From Saccharomycopsis phalli (lineage: Eukaryota > Ascomycota > Saccharomycetes > Ascoideales > Saccharomycopsidaceae): DNA of 64,000 nucleotides. The position numbers and the translations under genes are program-made. Position 1 is the first letter of the stretch, and each line of letters starts with the position of its first letter. Below are positions 43,999 to 53,947 of this stretch, one piece after another. The notes under the pieces were generated by a model. It did no database searches, had not been told where the DNA came from, and was given only the letters and a program-made list of their open reading frames with translations. The DNA is taken from NCBI GenBank assembly GCA_020342235.1, contig CP073214.1, positions 1,116,001 to 1,180,000 of the forward strand, written 5' to 3'.

Positions 43999-46900
43999 CT
44001 AAAGCCTTGCCAATTCTCCAATTTGACTCTTTGTATGCACCTCGTCCCCCCACACCGCCTTGATCACGTCCCAGAAATCCTCCACATACCCAATCCGAAT
44101 TCCCAATGTCTCCTCTATATACTTCTCAGGCTCCCCGTACACCGCACAGTTGTGCATCGTCTTCTTCTCACGCTGAAGAATCTCAATCAACAGCCGGTCA
44201 ATGTCCCGCTTTTCCTTTTCCAAGTTCTCAATGTAGTTCTCAATGACGTCTCTTCTATTACTCCGTGGGAGTAGAACCCGGTGGATCCGTTTCGACAAGT
44301 GTGCCCCAAGAAGCTTCTCCTTGACTCCGCCAATGGGCAACACCAAACCCCGAAGCGTCATTTCCCCCGTCATTGCAACGTCAGTAGGAACCGGCTTCTC
44401 AATAACCAACGACAAAAGCGCTAGCGTAATTGCAATTCCAGCACTCGGACCGTCTTTCGATACTCCTCCTTCTGGTGCATGCAAATGGATCTCACTGGTT
44501 GTCAACTTTTTAAGCGCAGACTCGCACGATACAGCACTGATGATCATGTCGTTCGACAAGATGAGCTTCACAAAGCTCTTGGCAATGCTGATACTTTCAG
44601 TCAACACATTGCCTAGCTGTCCCGTCATGGTAAAACTTCCAGTGTTTCCAGGAATGGCAATGGTCTCAAACACCATAGTACTTCCTGTGCCCGATGAATT
44701 ATAGCTCAAACCATTGACAAGCCCGTATTTCGACGAAAACTTGGAGTTGTCGTTCTGGTACTCCTTGTAGTTGTACGGGATGCCCAAATACTTTGGCAAG
44801 TCGTCCACACCAATCGCACCATCGTACTTTTTCTCGTCCTCAGAGTACTCAAGTGCCTTGTTGCGACTCAAGGTGTTTACCTGTCTCTCCAAGTTCCGGA
44901 TCCCAGCCTCGGAGTATGTGTACTCAGTGATTATCTTCAAAATCGCGTCATCACTCAATTCAAGCGAATCGGCAGGCAAACCGTTCTTCTTGCACTGTTT
45001 CGGCACTAAAAACCGTTTGAGGATCTTTGTCTTATCTAGGTAGTTGTACCCTGTCAACTGTATAACCTCCATACGGTCCAACAATGCAGGGTGCATGTGT
45101 CCCAAGTCATTTGCCGTACAAATAAACAACACCTGCGACAAGTCAATCGGGAAGCCAATATAGTGGTCCTTGAAACTCGAGTTCTGCTCAGGGTCCAAAA
45201 CCTCAAGCATCGCCGCAGCTGGATCACCTCGCGTTGCTCCATGAGACGAGATCTTGTCAATTTCATCCAATAAAATCACCGGGTTCAATGTCTTGGCCTT
45301 CCGCAAGGCATTAACAATTACCCCAGGCATTGCACCAATGTATGTTCTTCGATGGCCTCGAATCTCTGACTCGTCACTGACTCCACCAAGCGAGATCCGC
45401 TGAAACTTTCTGCCCAATGTAGTGGCAATCGACTTTGCCAATGAGGTCTTGCCAACTCCAGGTGGACCAGCAAGACAAATAATCGGCGCGGAAGTGAAAT
45501 TCGTCTTGTTACTTTCCAAAGAATCCTCAAAGTCCTCGACACTGTCTTTTTTCAATTTTAAATGGAGATTGAGCACTGCTAGGTACTCCAACAACCGCAA
45601 CTTGACGTTCTTTAAGCCATAATGGTCATTGTCCAACTGTGTCTTGGCAGCTTTTAAGTCAATCAAATTGTATATCGACTCATCTAATCTCCACGGCAAG
45701 TCAACCACAATGTCCAAATAATTCGCCAAAACCTGGTATTCAGCAGAGTTCTTGGACTGTTGATTCTTGGACATCTTGAAGACCCGTTCAAAGTCCTTCT
45801 TCAAGAGCCGAAGACCATCGTTGGAGATGTTAAATTGCTGATCATTAATCAACTTATCATAGAACAATCGATACTCCCTGATAGACTCGTCTTCCAGTGA
45901 ATCAACTGGCGCGTTAAATGATGCACCACCCATTGGTGCGTCCTCCTTCTTGGAGTTGATATTATCCATGGCATACTTCAAAGTAGCCAAATGGTTGATG
46001 ATCAATTTCAATTTTTGATTGTTATCTCCACTGCCGACAAAATCCTTGATAAAATTGTCATAATTCGATTTAAATGACCCAAGAACATGGTTCAACTGGT
46101 CCAAGATATTTGGGCCAGAAACCATTACCCGTGACTTCCAGTCAAGATCAGAAAGGAAACTGTACTTGGCAGAATAGGAAACAGGCAATAAACTAATGAG
46201 TAAATCATATAACCGAACAATGGAATTCAAAATAGATGTCTTCATAGATGCGGTCGAGGAAGAATTGTACCGGGTGAGTTTGTATTGCTGATTATTCGCG
46301 GTGATGACCTTACCATCCACATTGATATTGTTGAATAACAGCTTATATAAACGGTTGACCTTCTTGATTGCACCATCCTTGTTGAGAGAAGTAAATAAAA
46401 TGCTGGCCAATGGAGAGAGTCTGAGTAACAACTTGTATGCGTCTCTTTTGGCCTTCACTGATAATCCATTTTTGTAGTCCAATTGGAACTCGTTGATATT
46501 GTCAAACAATGTGCTGAACTTATCCTCAAACAATCCATATATTTCAGTGAACTGGTCGTTGGTGACAGAGACAGAGTCACTCAAATAGTTAAAGTGCAAG
46601 TGGGTGTCCAAGACAAAATGACTCCCAGAGGTGTCAAATCTTGATGTTACTTCCCCTCGGGCAATCGCCTTCAAAGAAAGTAGCATCTTAGAGCCGTTTC
46701 TGTCGTTCTGGACGTTGATGATTTGACATAAACTGAGCACTTTCTTATCTGATACTAAGGAAATCTCCGAGAGAATGCCAATAAATAACCACGGCTCTTC
46801 ATTCGATGCCACCACTTTGGGAGAAACGTTTTCCTTGACGTATTTCTTGAGCAGATTAGTTGCTAAAATCTGCGACCTAGTGAAGTCTGTCTCACTATTA

Positions 46901-47076
46901 TTTTGCGATACTTTCGCCAACACAGAGTTGCTGTGTTTTAACAATGGCCTGTAGTTTGACAAGAGATTCAAGCCGATATTCTTATCGACGCTGACCTTGT
47001 AAACAATTTCAGGCAACAAGATGAGATTAGAGTCACTGGTAAGGGTTGATAGTTTGATACTAGGAAGATGGATCAT
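43999..47076 (-). CDS. peroxisomal-type Lon protease
   Basis: ATP-dependent serine protease of the LonA family, 1025 aa. There is no mitochondrial presequence (starts MIHLPSIKLSTLTSDSNLIL), and the C-terminus ends in ARL, a type 1 peroxisomal signal. It is therefore the peroxisomal Lon (Pln/LONP2), absent from S. cerevisiae but known from methylotrophic yeasts, where it degrades unassembled matrix proteins. The N-domain spans about 1-430. The AAA+ module has Walker A GPPGVGKTSLAK (about 535) and Walker B VILLDEIDKIS. The protease domain has the catalytic Ser S878 in KDGPSAG and the Lys of LPIGGVKEKLLGA. An inserted Asn/Ser-rich stretch lies around residues 770-800. Confidence 0.92.
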   Translation of the reverse strand: MIHLPSIKLSTLTSDSNLILLPEIVYKVSVDKNIGLNLLSNYRPLLKHSNSVLAKVSQNNSETDFTRSQILATNLLKKYVKENVSPKVVASNEEPWLFIGILSEISLVSDKKVLSLCQIINVQNDRNGSKMLLSLKAIARGEVTSRFDTSGSHFVLDTHLHFNYLSDSVSVTNDQFTEIYGLFEDKFSTLFDNINEFQLDYKNGLSVKAKRDAYKLLLRLSPLASILFTSLNKDGAIKKVNRLYKLLFNNINVDGKVITANNQQYKLTRYNSSSTASMKTSILNSIVRLYDLLISLLPVSYSAKYSFLSDLDWKSRVMVSGPNILDQLNHVLGSFKSNYDNFIKDFVGSGDNNQKLKLIINHLATLKYAMDNINSKKEDAPMGGASFNAPVDSLEDESIREYRLFYDKLINDQQFNISNDGLRLLKKDFERVFKMSKNQQSKNSAEYQVLANYLDIVVDLPWRLDESIYNLIDLKAAKTQLDNDHYGLKNVKLRLLEYLAVLNLHLKLKKDSVEDFEDSLESNKTNFTSAPIICLAGPPGVGKTSLAKSIATTLGRKFQRISLGGVSDESEIRGHRRTYIGAMPGVIVNALRKAKTLNPVILLDEIDKISSHGATRGDPAAAMLEVLDPEQNSSFKDHYIGFPIDLSQVLFICTANDLGHMHPALLDRMEVIQLTGYNYLDKTKILKRFLVPKQCKKNGLPADSLELSDDAILKIITEYTYSEAGIRNLERQVNTLSRNKALEYSEDEKKYDGAIGVDDLPKYLGIPYNYKEYQNDNSKFSSKYGLVNGLSYNSSGTGSTMVFETIAIPGNTGSFTMTGQLGNVLTESISIAKSFVKLILSNDMIISAVSCESALKKLTTSEIHLHAPEGGVSKDGPSAGIAITLALLSLVIEKPVPTDVAMTGEMTLRGLVLPIGGVKEKLLGAHLSKRIHRVLLPRSNRRDVIENYIENLEKEKRDIDRLLIEILQREKKTMHNCAVYGEPEKYIEETLGIRIGYVEDFWDVIKAVWGDEVHTKSQIGELARL

Positions 47077-47252
47077 TATTTAGATTTTGTGTTAATATAA
47101 TCTGCTAAGTAATATTAATGGGAACTTGGATGTTGTTGTTTCGGGTATTCGTCAAATGTGGTTGAGTGGCAATTGCTCCTGGTATAATTCTGGGCTTAAA
47201 AGGTTAAAATATCCGGTCGGCAATTCAGATGTGGAGTACATAGTTTTTACAC

Positions 47253-47540
47253 ATGAGAATTCGACAGTACAGCAAATTAAGCAGCAAAATTCCCCGGTTG
47301 GACGAGTTTATATTTCAAAGAAAAATATTTAAACTATACCGGGCTATAGTCAGGGTTGCTAATAAATCACCAAACTCCAAGGATTTAATCGAGTATGCCA
47401 AGGGAGAATTTGTGATTGGAAAGGATGTGACGGACCGAGACCAGAGGAGGTATCTATTGGCAATTGGCCAGAATCACTTCAAGGATGTCTGTAGGGGAAT
47501 CGGGTTGAGTTATCCTATAAATATTAATTGGGATGAATGA
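47253..47540 (+). CDS. mitochondrial LYR-motif protein, LYRM2-like
   Basis: 95 aa. The LYR motif is in IFKLYRAIVRVANKSPN (about residues 25-41), followed by a conserved Glu/Phe turn (YAKGEFVIGKD) and the helix RYLLAIGQNHFKDV. This matches the LYRM2 branch of the Complex1_LYR family, small matrix proteins that bind acyl-ACP and help assemble respiratory complexes or iron-sulfur proteins. The N-terminus MRIRQYSKLSSKIPRL is basic, like a mitochondrial presequence. It is divergent from the Lon gene with about 175 bp between starts. Confidence 0.8.
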   Translation: MRIRQYSKLSSKIPRLDEFIFQRKIFKLYRAIVRVANKSPNSKDLIEYAKGEFVIGKDVTDRDQRRYLLAIGQNHFKDVCRGIGLSYPININWDE

Positions 47541-47619
47541 GCTACCATGCCTGGGCATAGTTACAACAGAATAGACAAAATGGATTAAACTATCAAAGGT
47601 TACATAAATTTTACAATAA

Positions 47620-47913
47620 TTAAATAAAGCCATCTCGATAAACAGCCCCGTAAAGGATTTCCTCATCATATCTTGGTGGTTTGCTAACCTTACCATCCTC
47701 GATTTCGTATATGTTTTCCAAGTCATCATGAACACGATAAATTCTATTTGCCATCTGCTGTTCTGTCTCCCATGAAATAGGATACACTCTCACCTTCTTC
47801 CCTTTGTACTTGATGTAGTGTTTCAGTCTCGTGAGCCCTCTCTTTTCATTCACTGGGGCAGCAGTTATGTGCAAACCAATGTACAAAACACAAGTAACGG
47901 TTAACAATTTCAT
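47620..47913 (-). CDS. small secreted protein with Kex2-like site
   Basis: 97 aa. The N-terminus MKLLTVTCVLYIGLHITAAP is a clear signal peptide. A Lys-Arg pair follows at residues 24-25 (VNEKR|GLTRL), the dibasic site cut by the Golgi protease Kex2 in yeast secreted proteins. The mature part of about 72 residues starts basic (RLKHYIKYKGKKVRVYP) and ends acidic and aromatic. It has no cysteine and no known family. The layout (signal, short pro-part, KR, small basic product) is that of yeast secreted peptides and small exported proteins. Function unknown. It converges on the LYR gene. Confidence 0.65.
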   Translation of the reverse strand: MKLLTVTCVLYIGLHITAAPVNEKRGLTRLKHYIKYKGKKVRVYPISWETEQQMANRIYRVHDDLENIYEIEDGKVSKPPRYDEEILYGAVYRDGFI

Positions 47914-48525
47914 ACTTTATGAATGAGAAATTAGCGAACATGGCTTTTTAAATAGGCTTGTAGTAGAAACTTGCAGTGGCCCAGACCATTAACACATAAA
48001 CGAAAGGATATTCTGCAGCAAACATCAATCAGACTCCTAAATAAGAAGGAAATTAGGTAGTTACATACAAAGGAGAATTACAGTTGTCCATTTCAATATA
48101 GAAAAAATTTCTTCATAATTAAAGAAGAGCAAATTCCACCTTAATTTATTGGTTAATCAAGTACAAGGCTCAATTATCTACTCCGGTTATTCAATCCCAG
48201 AGGAACAAAACAGAGAATTCCGAAATTTGTATATTCGGCATTCAATATCATAGATAATTCAAATGATAATAATAAACGTAACTAAGCTCCTCTACCAGAT
48301 TCCACAGCATTGACAATTTGACCTGGATGGTGCACTTGAAAATCGTCAAATCAAAATGCATATGTACATTTTTCACAGTACAAGGCAAACGTGGATATTA
48401 ATTATTAAATAGTGTTCTATATTACTACCTCACAAACTCTCCCTTCAGCTTCTGTATGACTTGTTTTGAATGCACATATATACATTCTAACTATTTTGGC
48501 CATCACCCTTGTGCGTGCCGTTTGT
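47914..48525. other. intergenic, no gene seen
   Basis: About 610 AT-rich bases between the start of the secreted protein gene and the stop of TRS85. Likely promoter of the secreted protein. No tRNA or supported ORF. Confidence 0.5.
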
Positions 48526-50562
48526 CTATACTTCCGTACTGTCCTTTGCTTCATTCGAGCCATGTCCCCCTGTCTCCGAATCTTTGTCCATGTCTCTTTC
48601 ATTCTTTTCTAGTATCCGTATAAACCTCCCCAACATCCCAACATCCCTGTGTAACCAATCATCCGTCACAGTCTTGTCCCCATACAAGTATCTATTGACT
48701 TTGTTTATGCAAATCTTAATCTGCTCAATATCTCCCAAATGCTCCAACTGATTTGCCAGAAGTAATAACCAGAATGCCGCCTTTCGGTTTCTGGTTAAAC
48801 CCATCGTCGCCAAATTACTCTTCTCTAACTTGTATGGATTCACGACTGGCTTGTTTGGGTCTTCACTTTTTCGAAAGACGTACCTGGTACCGTCTGGTTT
48901 TGGGTCTGGGCTTTGTGGCTCAAACAATCGGCGGGATTGAATTAGCGAAAATTTGCAGTGATTCCACAAGAAGATGAAAAAACTGTAGCTAATGCGCTCC
49001 ATGACAAGTGCTTTGAGCACATGGAACGACTTTTCATAGGTGACATTGTTGTCAATGATATTGTAGTTTAAGAGCTTTAGCAGGATCATATCATTCAAGT
49101 ACTTGATAGAATACACACTACTATGGTCCTGGAACGTGTTCAACTTCAAACAGTTGAATAGCTCACTTATGGTGATATGGAACCGCAATGAAAAAGAGCG
49201 GAGGTCGCACCGGGACAAAAAAGTGTAATTGGTGGCATCGATGGTTTGAAATAAATGATCCAATTTTGACTTGATCGAATTGAAGTATCCCAATGAGGAA
49301 GATGTCTCGTTGATGACCAAGTCGTTCATTAATGATATGCACGACATCTCCAGACAACAGCCATAGTAGTTCCATGCCTTGTCGTTGTTAAAATCCTTCT
49401 TGAGCAACTCATATGTGGAATAAGAGTACTTGTAGTCTTTAAGCATAAATGCCCAGTCTGCGAGTTTACGAATCACGGCCTCGCTTGAGTTGTGAGGGTA
49501 ATATCCAGTGGCAGGGTCGTAAGTAGAGACGCCGGGGTCCATGAATATCCCCGACTTGTTTGTATTGTTGTTGGAGAAGTACTTCTTTGATACCGAGAAA
49601 AAACGGTTGGTAATTGACTTTCGCGGCTGTATGTATACGTCATCCCAATAGGACACCTTCTTCTCCATAAATGGGATGAGATTTAACTTGACCAATTCTA
49701 TGAGCACATTTTTGATATTTGTATGGTCTATGGTAGTTAGCAGGCCCTTTGAAGTCTCAAAATTTGCCAACTCTTCCTCGATAGACTGGTATAAAATCAA
49801 CTGCTGGTTGCTATTGTATGGCTCCGAATTAGGGTGGTTTAACCCAAGACTGAGACAGGGATAGTAAAAGTTTTTCTTTACATATGACTTCAATTCGCTA
49901 CACCGTTCTGTGTCGCCTTCCTTAGTTGCATCGGTTAAAATCATAAAGCAAATCAACGAGTCATCGTCACTTGACAAGTCCAAATACTTGGGAATTAGTG
50001 AAGTCGCAGCAGGCTCGCGCATATCAGGACTCAGGAGCAAGTGCTTTTTGCGGTTTAACTGGTTCTTGTTCAAGATATCGTTTATTTCAGCGACTCCATC
50101 TGCAGATGTAAGCACTATAAGATGAATGACTGGGTGGTTAAACGTTTCAAAGGGCAACACTAGCTGATTAGAATATAGCTTTGAAATGAATTTTAAGTAA
50201 ATGGAGTCGTGTAACAACTGACTGGAGTCGTGTTCGATTAGCTTCACGTAGTTACTTATGACTTTGTTTAGCTGATGTACCTTGAACAATTGGAAGCCTG
50301 GCGGCTGGGTCTCCAAAACATCAACCGTGGGTCGCGAAAAGCGGACTGAGAACTTCTTGTAATTATTTGTGATTAATTGTGTGTTTTTTATGTTGAAGTT
50401 TGAGCTGAGATCACCAAACTGTCTGATCAAATGGAAGAACGAGTCGTATCCTAGATTGGAAGCAAACTGGTCAGAAGACACGGATGAATTTATCGAAATG
50501 CAAGGGGTCAACGACCTTAACAAAAGATCTCTACATAAGCTAGAGCTTTCATTATTGTTCAT
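48526..50562 (-). CDS. TRS85: TRAPPIII subunit Trs85
   Basis: Large subunit that defines the TRAPPIII complex, the exchange factor for Ypt1 in autophagy and Golgi traffic. The frame is open to an ATG at 50655, only 10 bp from the EMP70 stop. The ATG at 50562 (MNNNESSSLCRDLLLRSL) is preferred because its start lines up with S. cerevisiae Trs85 (CRDLLLRSLTPCISI aligning with the start of the TRAPPC8 domain) and leaves a 103-bp promoter holding a Reb1-like site. This gives 678 aa (698 in S. cerevisiae). Family motifs include HPVIHLIVLTSADGV, IPFMEKKVSYWDDVYIQPRK and GYYPHNSSEAVIRKLADWAF. Confidence 0.87.
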   Translation of the reverse strand: MNNNESSSLCRDLLLRSLTPCISINSSVSSDQFASNLGYDSFFHLIRQFGDLSSNFNIKNTQLITNNYKKFSVRFSRPTVDVLETQPPGFQLFKVHQLNKVISNYVKLIEHDSSQLLHDSIYLKFISKLYSNQLVLPFETFNHPVIHLIVLTSADGVAEINDILNKNQLNRKKHLLLSPDMREPAATSLIPKYLDLSSDDDSLICFMILTDATKEGDTERCSELKSYVKKNFYYPCLSLGLNHPNSEPYNSNQQLILYQSIEEELANFETSKGLLTTIDHTNIKNVLIELVKLNLIPFMEKKVSYWDDVYIQPRKSITNRFFSVSKKYFSNNNTNKSGIFMDPGVSTYDPATGYYPHNSSEAVIRKLADWAFMLKDYKYSYSTYELLKKDFNNDKAWNYYGCCLEMSCISLMNDLVINETSSSLGYFNSIKSKLDHLFQTIDATNYTFLSRCDLRSFSLRFHITISELFNCLKLNTFQDHSSVYSIKYLNDMILLKLLNYNIIDNNVTYEKSFHVLKALVMERISYSFFIFLWNHCKFSLIQSRRLFEPQSPDPKPDGTRYVFRKSEDPNKPVVNPYKLEKSNLATMGLTRNRKAAFWLLLLANQLEHLGDIEQIKICINKVNRYLYGDKTVTDDWLHRDVGMLGRFIRILEKNERDMDKDSETGGHGSNEAKDSTEV

Positions 50563-50608
50563 ATCGCTAAGGAGAGTTGTGGTGTAGTGAACAAAATAGG
50601 GTACACGA

Positions 50609-50617
50609 CCGGGTAAA
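50609..50617 (-). promoter_or_regulatory. TTTACCCGG (reverse), Reb1-like site before TRS85
   Basis: CCGGGTAAA on the plus strand, 47-55 bp upstream of the ATG at 50562 and inside the 103-bp gap to EMP70. It supports the shorter TRS85 start. Confidence 0.5.
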
Positions 50618-50665
50618 CCTGTTAGTGGGCATACATCATATATTGGAATATACATACTGGTGTCA

Positions 50666-52555
50666 CTAATCTACTTTAATCTCGGAGTAAATCTTGCGAA
50701 TGAAGAACAAACTGGTCAAGAAACCAATGGATCCGCACAAGATGAAAATTAATGCACTGGCCATCAAGGAATAGCCCAAGTAGATTATAACACTGGTAAA
50801 TCCACTGAGTCGGTCTAACTTGATTAAAAACAAAGAGTGGACAAAGATGTAGAATGCACAGCTTCCGCTAATGACAAACGAACGCCATTGCCACTTGTAA
50901 TTTTCAAAGCACAAGGTGTAATAGGTCATCAACACCGTGATCAATGAGCAAGTGATTGTCATGAGCAAAAAGCAAAAGAAGAGGAATCCAAACATGTAGT
51001 AAATGCGGTTGAACCAGATAGACGAGTAGATGAAGTAGATCTCCACTGCCATGGAGCCGAATGGGAAGATGCCTGCAATCAATGAGACGACAATAAGCTG
51101 GAGATAAAATGGCTGGGTCGGAATTTGTCTTGGGATCTGGTTAGTCTTGACAGGTCTATCCAAGCCGCGTTTAAACTTCAAGGCAAAAAGAGATCCGAGA
51201 ATCGAAAGAGGAACCGATATGATAAACCAAATGACAACGATGGAGAACATTGTGCCGATAGGAATAGCCCCCGAACTTTTGACATATATCAAGAAGAAGT
51301 TGAGCAAAATAAAAAATGTAAACAAGGCACCCGGAACCAAAATTGGCGTGAGGATCATGTTCAAGCGCCAGTTCTCACCGTCAAATACCTTATAAATGTA
51401 CCCTGAAATGAAGGAGCCAAAGAAACCAAAAACTGCATACAAAATGAACATAACAGTCGACAAGGCACCTCGGTTAGATGGTGACAACAAACCAAATAAT
51501 GCAAAAATAATCGTGGTAAACGTCATGAGAAACAATTGTGCTCCGCTTCCAATCACCACAGACAACAACGTGCGGTTCTTTGGCGCACGGAAAATGTCAC
51601 CATGCACCAATTTCCATCCGCTTTCGTCCTGGATACCATCGTCCAAGTCGATATTATTGTACTTGGTGATGTCGTTTCGCAACGTCTTAACCAAGATGTG
51701 CCCGATAACCATCAGGAGACACAACACAATTAAGGAAAAATTCAATAACGAGAACCACTGAATCTTTGGATCATACACATGGAGGTACTTGTCCCATCGG
51801 GTAGCCCACACGGTATCCGAGGCTTCAAACGTCACGGAGTACGTGAAATCGACGTCAGTGTCCTTTCCGATATCTAACAAGATAGGCTCGTATTGCGAGT
51901 TGGCGTTCAGACACTGTTCTGCTGAGTTGGAGTCGTCGACCTTCCGATTCAAACTCGAAGGTTCCACAGACACTCCAACGATCCGGAACTCGTTTTCCTT
52001 CCGTTCGTGATATTCGATTCGAATATCAAAGTGATTAGCGAGATACGCGACGTTTTGGTCGTCAATGATACCAATTGGAAATCCCGTGCCGTAGAAATCC
52101 GAATGGGTTCGTTGATCCCGCAAGAGTTTAGCAACAGGAAGTCCGTCGATGATCCAATTATGATAGTAACCCAGACGGATGAGTTTGTTAACAAACAACG
52201 CGTCGGACTTGCTGTAGGTTGAGGTACAGAGCTTGACACATTGTTTGTTTTCCAACATCTTGATCTCAAATGGCGACGAGTAAATTCGATTACCAAAGAT
52301 GATCAGACCGAGACTCTCAGACTGGGCTTTTGGTCCATCCTTTGGGCGACAGAACCGGAGCTTTGGGAAGTAATAGTCGAATGAGTAGATAAATGTCTGA
52401 GATCTGTCGGTGTTTGTGTTGAAATTGGAAGGCGTGATGTGGTTGACGAGCAAATGCACGTCATCGTCCTTGCCATATGTTGTTGGAGCCACACCGGGGA
52501 GATAAAATCCACATACCAATGAGGAATAAATTATAAATAGTATCCAAAATTGCAT
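50666..52555 (-). CDS. EMP70: TM9-superfamily endosomal protein Emp70
   Basis: Nonaspanin with a large lumenal N-terminus and nine membrane segments, acting at Golgi and endosomes in protein sorting and copper balance. It is 629 aa (667 in S. cerevisiae Emp70). The signal peptide MQFWILFIIYSSLVCGFYLP ends in the strongly conserved FYLPGVAPTTY. The lumenal domain (20-270) has YFPKLRFCRP and ATRWDKYLHVYDPKIQWF. The membrane part (about 275-620) has GSGAQLFLMTF and AGIFPFGSMAVEIYFIYSS. The C-terminus KIYSEIKVD ends in the family's KxD COPI-binding retention motif. A CACGTG lies about 50 bp upstream. Confidence 0.95.
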   Translation of the reverse strand: MQFWILFIIYSSLVCGFYLPGVAPTTYGKDDDVHLLVNHITPSNFNTNTDRSQTFIYSFDYYFPKLRFCRPKDGPKAQSESLGLIIFGNRIYSSPFEIKMLENKQCVKLCTSTYSKSDALFVNKLIRLGYYHNWIIDGLPVAKLLRDQRTHSDFYGTGFPIGIIDDQNVAYLANHFDIRIEYHERKENEFRIVGVSVEPSSLNRKVDDSNSAEQCLNANSQYEPILLDIGKDTDVDFTYSVTFEASDTVWATRWDKYLHVYDPKIQWFSLLNFSLIVLCLLMVIGHILVKTLRNDITKYNNIDLDDGIQDESGWKLVHGDIFRAPKNRTLLSVVIGSGAQLFLMTFTTIIFALFGLLSPSNRGALSTVMFILYAVFGFFGSFISGYIYKVFDGENWRLNMILTPILVPGALFTFFILLNFFLIYVKSSGAIPIGTMFSIVVIWFIISVPLSILGSLFALKFKRGLDRPVKTNQIPRQIPTQPFYLQLIVVSLIAGIFPFGSMAVEIYFIYSSIWFNRIYYMFGFLFFCFLLMTITCSLITVLMTYYTLCFENYKWQWRSFVISGSCAFYIFVHSLFLIKLDRLSGFTSVIIYLGYSLMASALIFILCGSIGFLTSLFFIRKIYSEIKVD

Positions 52556-53182
52556 GGTGGAGTTGCTTCGGCAAATGACCTGTACAATTTGAAAAATGAG
52601 ACTATCACGTGCATGCGTTTTGACAGGGTAAGTCTAACACCTGCGGTCTTGATTAGTGCATAGAGAAGCAGCCCAAAATATGCACGTGATGATAGCGAAG
52701 AGATACTAGCGGCAGTTTTCATACTCTTGTTTTGCTTTTGGGGCGTATCTTTTATTTTTGTATCATGGGCGGAAAATTCGCCTTGAAAGGGGTTCGTTAG
52801 CAGATATTCTCTAAGCGGTTTTGCAATCAGTGATTAGTAAGGATAATATCCCAATTGACAGAGTCATTGTGTAAACTGAAAACAAATAAACAGCCCCTAG
52901 AAATGATTAAGTAGTTGCGGGTCGCTATTAATTACCACAGGCCTGTACACCATGTGCAATTAAGATAGCACACTTCACATGAACCAGAATAAGCTCAGTA
53001 GCGTGAGAATGCATGGGAAGTACGTTTGGAAGCATGAGAAGAAACAGTTTAGGCGGCTAATGATTTCGAAAATTGTAGATTCATAACAAGAGAATTGCTT
53101 AGAAAAGTGATTTTTGCCTTCTTGTTTGATTTTGACATCCTGGTGTCGATTTCAAGGTTCACTATCGAGGGGTGAAAAGAAA
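52556..53182. other. divergent intergenic region, no gene seen
   Basis: About 630 bp between the EMP70 and zinc-knuckle gene starts. Besides two CACGTG words I see nothing of note. Confidence 0.5.
52605..52612. promoter_or_regulatory. TCACGTGC before EMP70
   Basis: E-box of the Cbf1 type, about 50 bp upstream of the EMP70 ATG. A second CACGTGA lies at about 52683. Confidence 0.42.
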
Positions 53183-53947
53183 ATGAAGGATTCTAATAAA
53201 AATTCAAACAACAGAGACATGAAGTCAGCTAAAGAACTGGAAGGCTCAAATGGAAAGGTGAAGCAAGAGGTGACTTCTGAGCCAAACAATGATTCATCTG
53301 AGGCACATTCTGGGAACTATCAAAGTCATGACTACGGAGGGAACCCGGGTTTTCCTATTGTGAACCAGGGATATCCGTCAACGATGCTATCGAATTTTGG
53401 ATATGGAGTGTCACCTAATATCGGGATGTATGGGTCGTCTTCTTTGGCGTTTCATCCTGGCGGCAAATCCCACAGCGAGACGATAAAAGACACCTTCAAA
53501 CGGACGTGCTATCTCTGTGGGAATCTAGGCCATTGTGCTGATAACTGCACTCACAAGGAACGACTCTGCTACAACTGTAAAGAACCAGGCCATGAGTTGA
53601 ACCAATGTCCAAAGCCCAAGGTGAACGACAACAAGCAGTGTTACCTATGTAAATCGTTGGGACACATCCAAGCGGACTGTCCGATGCTCCAACATCTTAT
53701 AGACAAGCAGACTCAGTTCAATCAACTACACAATGTTGTTGATGATCCAAGTGCAAGAGCCATGGGTCAGTATGGGTCGCCTGTTGGGTACGAAGGCTAT
53801 CACTACGGTTCGGTGAAACCGCAATTCCAAAACGGATATTACGACTACCTGAACTACTACGGCTACTTGCCTATACCGGCACAACCGGCAAGTCGTAGGA
53901 AACCTCGCAAGTCCAAGAACAAAAGAGTGCCTGAAAGGGGCACTTGA
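53183..53947 (+). CDS. CCHC zinc-knuckle protein, GIS2/CNBP-like
   Basis: 254 aa from the ATG at 53183 (MKDSNKNSNNRDMKSAKEL); the frame upstream runs only to a TTG. Three CCHC knuckles lie at about residues 112-175: CYLCGNLGHCADNC, CYNCKEPGHELNQC and CYLCKSLGHIQADC. These match the first three knuckles of Gis2, a translation and mRNA-binding protein, in order and spacing. Gis2/CNBP proteins usually have seven. The protein instead has a Ser/Asn/Gly-rich N-terminus of about 110 residues and a Tyr/Gly-rich tail (GYYDYLNYYGYLPIP) with a basic end (RRKPRKSKNKR). It is probably a cytosolic RNA-binding protein, either the diverged GIS2 orthologue or a paralogue. Confidence 0.75.
   Translation: MKDSNKNSNNRDMKSAKELEGSNGKVKQEVTSEPNNDSSEAHSGNYQSHDYGGNPGFPIVNQGYPSTMLSNFGYGVSPNIGMYGSSSLAFHPGGKSHSETIKDTFKRTCYLCGNLGHCADNCTHKERLCYNCKEPGHELNQCPKPKVNDNKQCYLCKSLGHIQADCPMLQHLIDKQTQFNQLHNVVDDPSARAMGQYGSPVGYEGYHYGSVKPQFQNGYYDYLNYYGYLPIPAQPASRRKPRKSKNKRVPERGT

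Noticed and set aside
43744-44002. ORFs with a GILYGILY repeat after DIP2
   Set aside because: Products of the 12-bp tandem repeat, without other support.
50563-50655. Longer N-terminus of TRS85 from the ATG at 50655
   Set aside because: Leaves only 10 bp to EMP70, would put a Reb1-like site inside the gene, and the extra residues have no counterpart in S. cerevisiae Trs85.
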